A DNA stretch of 42,463 nucleotides from Colwellia sp. 39_35_sub15_T18 (lineage in GTDB: Bacteria; Pseudomonadota; Gammaproteobacteria; Enterobacterales; Alteromonadaceae), in NCBI GenBank assembly GCA_002162675.1, contig MAAE01000043.1:1-42463 (forward strand), in the 5' to 3' direction. The position numbers and the translations under genes are program-made. Positions 26,153-35,024 of the stretch are shown here, one piece after another. A model generated the notes under the pieces. The model did not search any database, had not been told where the DNA came from, and saw only the letters and a list, made by a program, of their open reading frames with translations. The number at the start of each line of letters is the position of its first letter. Position 1 is the stretch's first letter.

Positions 26153-28000
26153 CTATATTGATAGCTTTTTAAGGCTTTTACCGCCCCAAATAGCATTAAC
26201 TATGGTTCTTGAGCCTACCACAGAGGTAAACATTGACGTCAAAATACCGATAGATAAAGTAACCGCGAAACCTTTCACTGGCCCAGTACCAACAGCGAAT
26301 AAAATTAACGCAGCAATTAAGGTGGTGATATTGGCATCAATAATAGTTGAGAATGCCGCTTCATAACCTTGATGTATTGCTTGTTGAATAGTTTTACCTT
26401 CGCGAATTTCTTCACGAATACGCTCAAATATCAATACATTGGCATCAACCGCCATACCAACGGTCAGTACAATACCCGCCATACCCGGTAAGGTTAGTGT
26501 TGCACCAGGGATCAATGACATTACGCCAATAATTAACACTAAGTTAGCACCAAGGGCAAAGTTAGCAACAATACCAAAAGCTCGGTAGTAAATAATCATA
26601 AAGATAAACACTAAACCAAAGCCCATCATGATCGCTTGAAAGCCAAGCTGTACGTTTTCTGCACCTAACGTTGGGCCAACCGTACGTTCTTCAACAATCG
26701 CAATCGGCGCAATTAACGCACCTGCGCGTAATAATAACGCTAAGTTATGTGCTTCAGCTTGTGAGCCAGCACCGGTAATACGAAAACTTTTACCTAAACG
26801 TGATTGAATAGTAGCAACAGAAATGACTTCTTGAACTTTTTCAAAAATCATATTGCCTTCAGGATCACGTCGTTCGGTTGGCTTGTACTCAATAAATACT
26901 GTCGCCATTGGTTTACCAATGTTGCTCTTAGTGCCGTTCGACATCTTAGAGCCACCGGCACTATCAAGTGAAATATTCACCTGTGGGCGTGAATACTCAT
27001 CAAAACCTGATTTAGCGTCGGTGATATGATCACCTGTTAGCATAATGCGTTTTTTCAATAAAGTGGGTTTGCCATCTTTGTCGGTGAGTAAAATTGAGCT
27101 GGCAGGGATACGGCCGTTTAACGCCGCGCTCAAATCGCCTTCAGTATCCACTAATCTAAACTCGATAGTCGCGGTAGCGTTAAGAATCTCTTTCGCTTTA
27201 GCGGTATCTTGCACACCTGGCAATTCGATAACAATATGCTTTTTACCTTGGCGCTGCACTAACGGCTCGGCAACACCTAATTCGTTAACACGGTTACGAA
27301 TAATGGTAATGTTCTGCTGTAAGGCATACTCGCGAATTTCTTTGAGTTTTAGCTCGGTCATTTGCGCGGTAAGCGTTAACGACTCTTCATCGGTGTTAAG
27401 TAATAAATCGTTGTAGCGTTTTTTCAATAACGACTTAGCGGCGTCTAAGTCTGCCACTTTACGGAAAATAACCACTATGCTGTCGTTGACTTCTTTTACG
27501 CTACGGTAACGAATCTTTTCGTTCCGTAAGTCACCACGAAAGTCAGCAACCATGCCAATCTTGGCTTTATTGATGGCTTCTTTCATGTTTACTTCCATTA
27601 AGAAGCTCACACCACCACTTAAATCTAAACCAAGCTTCATTGGCGTACCACCAATGCTTGCCAACCAATCAGGGGTCGCAGGGGTTAAATTTAACGCTAC
27701 TGAGTATTGCTTACCTAAATTATCATCAAGTACATCACGCGCTTTTAATTGATCTTCAGTATTTTTAAAGCGCGTCAATACTTGGCCTTTCTCTAAAACA
27801 ATACTGGTATAATCTATATTGCTTGCAGTTAAATGCCCTTTAATTGTATCAAGGGTGGTAACGTTTGCTTCAACACCACGTAAACCTGACACCTGTACGG
27901 CAGGATCTTCACCGTAAAGATTAGGAGTGGCATAGAGCGCACCTAAAGCAACGAGCAGCGCTACCATCAGTGTTTTCCATAAGGGGTATCTATTTAACAC
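26153..28000 (-). CDS. secD: Protein translocase subunit SecD
   Basis: 615 residues, the E. coli length. Membrane segment 1 is near 10-27; a large periplasmic domain includes [14 protein letters not shown] and [18 protein letters not shown]. Five membrane segments lie from about 455 on, with [20 protein letters not shown] and FERIREE. It forms the SecDF complex with SecF. It is separated from yajC by 266 bases containing two inverted hairpin repeats. Confidence 0.97.
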   Translation of the reverse strand: MLNRYPLWKTLMVALLVALGALYATPNLYGEDPAVQVSGLRGVEANVTTLDTIKGHLTASNIDYTSIVLEKGQVLTRFKNTEDQLKARDVLDDNLGKQYSVALNLTPATPDWLASIGGTPMKLGLDLSGGVSFLMEVNMKEAINKAKIGMVADFRGDLRNEKIRYRSVKEVNDSIVVIFRKVADLDAAKSLLKKRYNDLLLNTDEESLTLTAQMTELKLKEIREYALQQNITIIRNRVNELGVAEPLVQRQGKKHIVIELPGVQDTAKAKEILNATATIEFRLVDTEGDLSAALNGRIPASSILLTDKDGKPTLLKKRIMLTGDHITDAKSGFDEYSRPQVNISLDSAGGSKMSNGTKSNIGKPMATVFIEYKPTERRDPEGNMIFEKVQEVISVATIQSRLGKSFRITGAGSQAEAHNLALLLRAGALIAPIAIVEERTVGPTLGAENVQLGFQAIMMGFGLVFIFMIIYYRAFGIVANFALGANLVLIIGVMSLIPGATLTLPGMAGIVLTVGMAVDANVLIFERIREEIREGKTIQQAIHQGYEAAFSTIIDANITTLIAALILFAVGTGPVKGFAVTLSIGILTSMFTSVVGSRTIVNAIWGGKSLKKLSI

Positions 28001-28052
28001 AATGTGTCCTTTTTTTGGAGCGATAGTATTTGCGCTTTATTTTTATAATTAC

Positions 28053-28099
28053 GGCGTTAAAAGTGCTCATTGACGTTCGTCAACTCAGCGTTTTCGCCT
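28053..28099 (-). repeat. Intergenic hairpin repeat, TTGAC family, copy 2 (inverted)
   Basis: The reverse strand carries GAGTTGACGAACGTCAATGAG with GCACTTTTAACGCCG after it. It faces copy 3 at 28195-28240, so the yajC-secD spacer could fold into a stem of about 45 bp with a loop of about 95 bases. Confidence 0.75.
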
Positions 28100-28194
28100 G
28101 GTACTTATTTCAATAAAACACAAACAAAATAGTTATTGGTTGTTATTTGTACAATTTATAACTTTTAGCTAAGTTAGTTGACTTTAGTTCAAAG

Positions 28195-28240
28195 AAAAAG
28201 CACGGAGTTGACGCTAGTCAATGAGTACTTTTGATGCCGA
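28195..28240 (+). repeat. Intergenic hairpin repeat, TTGAC family, copy 3
   Basis: GCACGGAGTTGACGCTAGTC, AATGAGTACTTTTGATGCCG: same family as 14021-14105, in the same orientation. It is roughly 80 percent complementary to copy 2 by eye. Confidence 0.75.
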
Positions 28241-28266
28241 AATCAAGTCAAATAACAACGATAAAA

Positions 28267-28602
28267 TTATAAAGACTTCATTGTACCTTTTGGAAGCACG
28301 GCATTAATTGAGCCTTTTTGCACTGTAACTTCAGTACCTTCGCTAATGCTAACCACAATGAAGTCTTTTTCATCTGATACTTTAACGATTTTACCAACAA
28401 TACCACCTTGGGTTAATACTTCATCACCTTTTGATAGCTCTGACATCAAGCTTTTGTGATCTTTTACACGTTTTGCTTGCGGACGATAAATCATAAAATA
28501 AAACACTAAACCAAATACCGCCAGCATGATGATCATTTCCATACCACCACCTGTTGCTGCTGGAGCGGCTGCGGCGTGGGCTGTACTGATAAATAAACTC
28601 AT
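28267..28602 (-). CDS. yajC: Sec translocon accessory protein YajC
   Basis: 111 residues: one membrane segment (about 22-40, MEMIIMLAVFGLVFYFMIYRP), then the YajC domain with RPQAKRVKDHKSLMSELSKGDEVLTQGGIVGKI. It joins SecDF in the holo-translocon. It stands in the classic queA-tgt-yajC-secD-secF order. Confidence 0.96.
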   Translation of the reverse strand: MSLFISTAHAAAAPAATGGGMEMIIMLAVFGLVFYFMIYRPQAKRVKDHKSLMSELSKGDEVLTQGGIVGKIVKVSDEKDFIVVSISEGTEVTVQKGSINAVLPKGTMKSL

Positions 28603-28709
28603 AATATCCTCTTACTTCTTTTTTATAATTAGTTAATAACTTTCACTATATTGCTAAGCTACTAGATTCTGTACTTTTGACAATTGCTCGTCGCTTTAAA
28701 ATCGAAACT

Positions 28710-29867
<1,158 letters not shown>

Positions 29868-29910
29868 TTACCTATCAGCGAAACAGGCTGATGGTTTATT
29901 TAAAATCTTG

Positions 29911-30036
29911 GTATTTATTTAGCTTAAAAATTTTTACCACAGAGACGCACTACACCGAGACTACATAGAAAACAATAAATTCTCTGTGTAGGCTCGAAGA
30001 GCCCTCTGTACTGCATTGCTACTTAGTGGTAAATGG
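29911..30036 (-). repeat. Intergenic hairpin repeat of about 125 bp, copy A (between queA and tgt)
   Basis: On the minus strand it runs TTTACCACTAAGTAGCAATG, then CAGAGGGCTCTTCGAGCCT, then CTCTGTGGTAAA and AAGCTAAATAAATAC. The ends are inverted repeats, and an inner palindrome GGCTC-TTC-GAGCC sits inside. Copies B (34391), C (39270) and D (41250) are related. Confidence 0.8.
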
Positions 30037-31098
30037 TTAAAAGTCTTTTTTCGTTAACGTTTGTTTAGTCAGAAACATAGCATCACCATAACTAAAAAAG
30101 CGATATTGTTCGCTAATAGCATGCTGATACGCCGTCATAATATTTTCATAACCCGCAAAAGCACTAACGAGCATTAATAAGGTTGATTCAGATAAATGAA
30201 AATTAGTTAATAATGCATCAACTATTTTAAATTCATAGCCGGGGGTGATAAAAATATCGGTATCACCATAAAAAGTACAGAGCTCTACGCCTTTTTCTTG
30301 TGCTGAGTTAGCGGCACTTTCTAATGAACGAACAGAGGTTGTGCCTACCGCAACAACACGGCCACCATTCGCTTTAGTTTTAGTAATTTGCGCAACGACT
30401 TCTGTTGATACTTCAACATACTCGGCATGCATAATGTGATCGGCAATTTCATCTACTTTCACAGGCTGAAATGTGCCTGCGCCAACATGTAAAGTAACAA
30501 ACGCTAACTCAACACCTTTGGCCTTTATTTGCGCTAACAAGGCATCATCAAAATGCAAACCTGCGGTTGGTGCGGCAACAGCACCCGGTTTTTCATTGTA
30601 AACCGTTTGATAGCGCTCTCGATCGCTACTTTCATCGGGTCTATCAATATAAGGTGGCAAGGGTATATGCCCTATTTCATCTAAAATTGATAATACCGAT
30701 TGCTGACCCTGAAATTTAAGTTCAAATAAAGCACCATGGCGAGCAACCATAGTTGCCTTTGCTTTACCTTCTAACAGCAGCTCAGCGCCAACTTTAGGTG
30801 ATTTACTGGCACGAATATGTGCTAACACGGTATTTTTGTCGATTAAACGTTCAACCAATACTTCAATTTTGCCGCCGCTAGATTTTTGCCCAAACATGCG
30901 CGCAGGGATCACTCGAGTATCATTAAAAACCAATAAATCACCGGCATTAAGCTGCGCCAAAATGTCTTTAAAGCCCATATCAGCACGGTTTCCCGTGTTG
31001 CCATCTAGCACCATTAATCGGCTACCAGTACGTTCGGCTTTAGGAAATCGAGCAATTAACTCAGTGGGTAATTCGAAGGAAAAATCAGATACGCGCAT
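30037..31098 (-). CDS. queA: S-adenosylmethionine:tRNA ribosyltransferase-isomerase
   Basis: 353 residues, standard length. The N-terminus [52 protein letters not shown] and [19 protein letters not shown] are the family's fixed blocks. It transfers the ribosyl group of AdoMet to preQ1-tRNA, giving epoxyqueuosine. It is the first gene of the queA-tgt-yajC-secD-secF unit and divergent from aceK. The 270-base gap to aceK shows no structure I can name. Confidence 0.97.
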   Translation of the reverse strand: MRVSDFSFELPTELIARFPKAERTGSRLMVLDGNTGNRADMGFKDILAQLNAGDLLVFNDTRVIPARMFGQKSSGGKIEVLVERLIDKNTVLAHIRASKSPKVGAELLLEGKAKATMVARHGALFELKFQGQQSVLSILDEIGHIPLPPYIDRPDESSDRERYQTVYNEKPGAVAAPTAGLHFDDALLAQIKAKGVELAFVTLHVGAGTFQPVKVDEIADHIMHAEYVEVSTEVVAQITKTKANGGRVVAVGTTSVRSLESAANSAQEKGVELCTFYGDTDIFITPGYEFKIVDALLTNFHLSESTLLMLVSAFAGYENIMTAYQHAISEQYRFFSYGDAMFLTKQTLTKKDF

Positions 31099-31368
31099 GA
31101 TAAATAGTTGAACTTGCCTTTCGCCTAAACTACCGATAAAGCAGCATAAGCATATTGATGGAAATAAAGCGCATAATTTTAGAGCTCAAGGCTTTTGATA
31201 GCAAGCTAAATAAACTTAGCTTAACGATTTATTATAAATAAGTTTGTTAGTTTGATAGATAACAATATAAATGCTAATTATATTCAATATTTAACTGAAA
31301 TTACCTGTCCAAATATTGTTTTTCAAGTATGCTCATCAATAATGATCACTAAATAGCAGACTGCCACT

Positions 31369-33105
31369 ATGAATAATCTCGCTTTTTCTATAGCCAAAAC
31401 AATTATTAATGGTTTTGACCACCATATTGATCTTTTCATTGAAATAACAAAATCAGCTCAACAACGATTTCAACAATGCCAATGGGCAGAAATTCAGCAA
31501 GCAGCAAAAGCAAGAACCACCTTTTATGAACAACGGGTGAAAGAGACTTATGACACCATCAAGCAAGATTTTTTTATAAAATCTCTCGATGATATGTTGT
31601 GGCTGCAAGTTAAAAAAGAATATGTGGCGCTATTGGCTGAACATAAACAGCCAGAACTTGCTGAGACCTTTTATAATTCAGTATTTTGTCGTCTGTTTGA
31701 GCGTAAGTTTTATCATAACGATTATATTTTTGTCGAAAGCACCGCGCAACGCCTTGATGATAGGCCAACCCCCGTAATCTATACCAGCTATAAGCCCGCA
31801 GAAAAAGGCTTGAATCAAACGGTCTGTGACATTATGAATGCCCATAAAAGCACCGTGCCTTTTATTGACTTAGATGCTGATGTTGAAGTACTTATTCGAG
31901 CATTTCGTCGTAAAGCGCATAAAACCCGCTTTAAGCTAGAAGATTTACAATTTGATATTTTAAACTTCACTTTTTACCGTAATAAAGGCGCGTATCTGAT
32001 TGGCCGTGTACTTTCTCCTGCGGGAGAAACGCCGTTTATTGTCTGTGTGCTCAATAATGAAAAAGGCGGTTTATATATTGATGCCCTGCTAAGTAAGAGT
32101 GAAGACATGGCGGTGGTGTTCGGTTTTGCCCGCGCCTATTTCTTTGTCGATTGCCAGCATCCTTATGCACTCATTAATTTTTTACAAAGCTTAATGCCTC
32201 ATAAAACCAAAGCCGATTTATATTCAGCCATTGGTTTTCATAAACAAGGTAAAACCCAATTTTATCGTGACTTTTTGAACCACCTTGCTAGCAGTGATGA
32301 CAAATTAGAATTAGCTGCAGGTATTAAAGGCATGGTGATGTCGGTGTTTACCCTGCCCTCTTATCCGTATGTTTTCAAAATTATCAAAGATAAGTTTTCG
32401 CCTAGTAAAAACATGACCAAAAAAGATGTGAAGGGTAAATACCATTTAGTAAAACTACACGACAGAGTTGGCCGTATGGCTGATACCATGGAATACTCTG
32501 AGGTGGCTTTTCCAAAAGACAGATTTAATGACGAGTTATTAGCTGAACTACACAAAGTAGCCCCTTCAATTATTCGCTACGAAGATGACTTACTTATTAT
32601 TGAACATTTATATATTGAACGTCGCATGGTGCCATTAAATTTATACTTAGCCAAAGCCAATGATGCTGAAATTGAAAGCGCGCTTTATGGTTATGGTAAG
32701 GCAATTAAGCAATTGATTTCTGCCGATATATTCCCAGGTGATATGCTACTTAAAAACTTTGGTGTTACTCGTCATGGCCGAGTGATTTTCTATGATTATG
32801 ATGAAATTACTTACATGGACGAAGTGAATTTTAGAATAAAGCCTGTTGCAGTAACCGAAGAGCAAATATATGCCGCAGAACCCTGGTACTCCGTTGCCCC
32901 TGGCGATATGTTTCCTGAAGAGTTAGCCACTTTTGCGCTCGCTAATCCTAAATATTTAAAAGCCTTTAAAATACACCATGAAGATTTACTATCCGCCAGT
33001 TATTGGCAGCAATGTCAAAAAAATGTTGCTGATGGCATCTATGAAGATGTTTATCCCTACCCTGATAAATTTAGATTTTGTAGTATGAGAAAAGACAGTA
33101 AGTAG
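31369..33105 (+). CDS. aceK: Isocitrate dehydrogenase kinase/phosphatase
   Basis: 578 residues, the E. coli length. ATP loop AAGIKGMVMSVF (316-327), kinase-like lysine K337 (VFKIIKD) and catalytic/metal segment LLKNFGVTRHGRVIFYDYDE. It phosphorylates and dephosphorylates isocitrate dehydrogenase to set flow between the TCA cycle and glyoxylate bypass. In enterobacteria it follows aceBA, but here it stands alone, divergent from queA, so its control must differ. No strong ribosome site precedes the ATG. Confidence 0.96.
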   Translation: MNNLAFSIAKTIINGFDHHIDLFIEITKSAQQRFQQCQWAEIQQAAKARTTFYEQRVKETYDTIKQDFFIKSLDDMLWLQVKKEYVALLAEHKQPELAETFYNSVFCRLFERKFYHNDYIFVESTAQRLDDRPTPVIYTSYKPAEKGLNQTVCDIMNAHKSTVPFIDLDADVEVLIRAFRRKAHKTRFKLEDLQFDILNFTFYRNKGAYLIGRVLSPAGETPFIVCVLNNEKGGLYIDALLSKSEDMAVVFGFARAYFFVDCQHPYALINFLQSLMPHKTKADLYSAIGFHKQGKTQFYRDFLNHLASSDDKLELAAGIKGMVMSVFTLPSYPYVFKIIKDKFSPSKNMTKKDVKGKYHLVKLHDRVGRMADTMEYSEVAFPKDRFNDELLAELHKVAPSIIRYEDDLLIIEHLYIERRMVPLNLYLAKANDAEIESALYGYGKAIKQLISADIFPGDMLLKNFGVTRHGRVIFYDYDEITYMDEVNFRIKPVAVTEEQIYAAEPWYSVAPGDMFPEELATFALANPKYLKAFKIHHEDLLSASYWQQCQKNVADGIYEDVYPYPDKFRFCSMRKDSK

Positions 33106-33175
33106 GTAAAAGGGGCGAGTGTCGCCTATAAAACAGCCAAACAGCCAAAAATTAAGATTATTTAACAGTTTACTC

Positions 33176-33203
33176 TTTACCTTTGGCTGTGCATCAGTAT
33201 AAT
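33176..33203 (+). promoter_or_regulatory. Promoter of tRNA-Trp
   Basis: TTTACC (33176-33181) and a perfect TATAAT (33198-33203), 16 bases apart, end 13 bases before the mature tRNA 5' end. Confidence 0.8.
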
Positions 33204-33216
33204 TCGAATCCGTTGC

Positions 33217-33293
33217 AGGGGTGTAGTTCCAATTGGTAGAACAGCGGTCTCCAAAACCGATGGTTGGGAGTTCGAGTCTCTCCACCCCTGCCA
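33217..33293 (+). tRNA. trpT: tRNA-Trp (anticodon CCA)
   Basis: A full cloverleaf: acceptor AGGGGTG/CACCCCT, D stem GTTC/GAAC, anticodon loop CTCCAAA (CCA at 33251-33253), T arm GGGAG-TTCGAGT-CTCTC, discriminator G and encoded CCA. The top pair of the anticodon stem (27-43) is G-A, where E. coli has C-G. Otherwise it is close to E. coli trpT. Confidence 0.96.
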
Positions 33294-33422
33294 TTTTCCT
33301 CTCATAATTTCTTTGATCAATACCCTTAGTTTATTTCAATTACGCACAATGACATTCTCTTTATTCTCGTCAATAATTCTGTCATTATGTGCCATTATTT
33401 TTCATCTATTCCAGCGTTGGTT

Positions 33423-33878
33423 ATGGCTATTACCTCAAGACAATTTGAGCAACTCAGTGAAATGGGCATTAGCCTCTGGCAAAGTCGAACACCACAACAT
33501 GCAGAAAAAAATACTGAACACACAAGGCAAAACGATTATCTACCGCAAAGCCAACAAAGCTTAACGGAGCTAAGCAAACAAAAAATTTTTAGCGACATTT
33601 TACTTAGCTTAAATTTAACGGTAGGTGAAGTTAAAGCGCAAAACAATCACCTCGATGTTGGACTGTTTAATTGGTATTTCCTTAATGAGGAGCTTGATAA
33701 AGCGTTTAATGAAAAGCTTGATGAAGAGCTTGATAACAAGCTGAAAGGCTGTCCCGACGAAAAACCTTTAATTCACTGTCTTGAAAATAAACTGGTTAGC
33801 CCAAGTATCGAAACTATTGCGCAATCAGCAAACTTAAAAAAACAACTCTGGCACACCATAACTAATAACTTATTGTAA
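33423..33878 (+). CDS. holD: DNA polymerase III psi subunit
   Basis: 151 residues from the chosen ATG. The N-terminus MAITSRQFEQLSEMGISLWQ fits E. coli HolD (TSRRDWQLQQLGITQW), the segment that binds the clamp loader. The C-terminus LKKQLWHTIT fits the family's ARAALWQQI. The middle has charged repeats (EELDKAFNEKLDEELDNKL). The frame extends 12 codons upstream, but only from 33423 does the protein look like HolD. It is followed by rimI with a TAATG junction, the same holD-rimI pair as in enterobacteria. Psi links the clamp loader, through chi, to SSB. Confidence 0.85.
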   Translation: MAITSRQFEQLSEMGISLWQSRTPQHAEKNTEHTRQNDYLPQSQQSLTELSKQKIFSDILLSLNLTVGEVKAQNNHLDVGLFNWYFLNEELDKAFNEKLDEELDNKLKGCPDEKPLIHCLENKLVSPSIETIAQSANLKKQLWHTITNNLL

Positions 33879-34369
33879 TGACTAAATTAACCAATTTTAC
33901 ACCTATCAGCACCAATGACATTCATAACTTAATATCAATAGAAAACGCCTGCCACTCTCATCCATGGAGCGAAAAAACCTTTACTAGCTGCATTGGTGGT
34001 CGTTACTTTGGTGAAAAGCTTGGTGAAAAGCTTGCAGAAAAAACCCGTAGCAGCCATAACAACCAAACCCCAATAATCGGTTTTTATATAGGAGAATTAG
34101 TCATTGACGAAGCCACGTTAATGGATATATGCGTTACGCCCAGTGAGCAAGGTAATGGCTTTGGTAAAAAATTATTAATGCAATTTATCCAGCAATCAAA
34201 AGCAAAAGGCGCAGCAAAAATATGGCTTGAAGTGCGCGCTAAAAATATTGCCGCCCAAATGCTGTATATGAACGCTGGCTTTATTGAAACAGGTCGTCGT
34301 ACCGGTTATTACCCAAGTGCCAAAGGGTTTGGTTATGAAGATGCCATTGTCATGTGTTTGTCTTTATAA
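33878..34369 (+). CDS. rimI: Ribosomal protein S18 alanine N-acetyltransferase
   Basis: 163 residues, about 15 longer than E. coli RimI. GNAT fold with ENACHSHPWSEKTF, DEATLMDICVTPSEQGNGFGKKLL (acetyl-CoA loop), WLEVRAKNIAAQMLYMNAGF and RRTGYYPSA-GYEDAIVM. It acetylates the N-terminal alanine of S18. It is coupled to holD by a one-base overlap. The extra length comes from GEKLGEKLAEKTRSSHNNQ (about 45-63), which includes a perfect 12-bp tandem duplication. Confidence 0.94.
   Translation: MTKLTNFTPISTNDIHNLISIENACHSHPWSEKTFTSCIGGRYFGEKLGEKLAEKTRSSHNNQTPIIGFYIGELVIDEATLMDICVTPSEQGNGFGKKLLMQFIQQSKAKGAAKIWLEVRAKNIAAQMLYMNAGFIETGRRTGYYPSAKGFGYEDAIVMCLSL
34010..34033 (+). repeat. 12-bp tandem duplication in rimI
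   Basis: GGTGAAAAGCTT occurs twice in a row (34010-34021, 34022-34033), adding Gly-Glu-Lys-Leu. A related GAAAAGCTTG occurs in holD near 33710. Confidence 0.9.
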
Positions 34370-34390
34370 AGTTACCTATTTATTCCGCCT

Positions 34391-34459
34391 AAAAAGCTTT
34401 ACCACTGAGAATAATAACTCCCTCTGCACCGCATTGCCGCTCAGTGGTAAATAGTTACC
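34391..34459 (-). repeat. Intergenic hairpin repeat, copy B (short form)
   Basis: Reverse strand: TTTACCACTGAGCGGCAATG, CGGTGCAGAGGGAG, then CTCAGTGGTAAAG. Same ends as copies A, C and D, but the middle (about 50 bases) is missing. It lies 22 bases after rimI. The rest of 34370-34607 shows nothing I can name. Confidence 0.7.
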
Positions 34460-34607
34460 CGCTAACGAATAAAGCGTTTCAACACTAGCGTCTTTTATAG
34501 TACAACTTCATAATTACAACTTCATACAAAAAATAACTTACTTCAGCTACTTTTCTGTTCCGCATTTTATTAAATTGAGTAACCGTTATCTTTTTGTTAA
34601 AACACTT

Positions 34608-34853
34608 ATGTTTACTAACCATCACCCTTCCCTTAATAACCATGGCCTACATGATCATGTCGCACAAGCCGCCTACAATGAGGCTATTGATAAAGTTGCA
34701 GAGCTTACCGGCTTAAATACCCAACAAAGCTTGTCTTTACTTCGCCAACAATTTCAAACGCAACAAAGCGGTAAAAGCAGCTCAATATCATCATTAACAA
34801 AGCCTATTTTAGCGCATAACGAGTATCAATTTATTGCGGATTTATTTCATTAA
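34608..34853 (+). CDS. Small hypothetical protein, 81 residues
   Basis: Starts MFTNHHPSLNNHGLHDHVAQ, His/Asn-rich, then a predicted helical region (AAYNEAIDKVAELTGLN, QQSLSLLRQQFQTQQ) and a Ser-rich linker before EYQFIADLFH. No signal peptide, membrane segment or known motif. The frame also opens at a TTG (34575). No good ribosome site is seen. I do not recognise it; a conserved, lineage-specific small gene is possible. Confidence 0.4.
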   Translation: MFTNHHPSLNNHGLHDHVAQAAYNEAIDKVAELTGLNTQQSLSLLRQQFQTQQSGKSSSISSLTKPILAHNEYQFIADLFH

Positions 34854-35024
34854 TATATTCAGAATATGTGCAGAATATATTTACCATCGATAGCATATCT
34901 ACAAGTGTAATTTCTATCAATACCCTCTATATATCACAAATAGCAATACAAACCACTCTCATTTAGGTTACCATGCGTATTTTTAAATAATACTGATATT
35001 CAAAAATACGAGGAACTGTAGAAC

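Noticed and set aside
33107..33140. Terminator after aceK (GGCGA-gtg-TCGCC)
   Set aside because: The stem is only 5 bp and no U-run follows.
33313..33564. 83-residue plus-strand frame overlapping holD
   Set aside because: It opens at a TTG, lies in another frame over most of the holD start, and does not resemble a known protein. HolD in the overlapping frame is well supported.
34945..34970. Fur box before the TonB receptor
   Set aside because: CTCTCATTTAGG resembles half a site only; too degenerate to call, and no siderophore genes adjoin.
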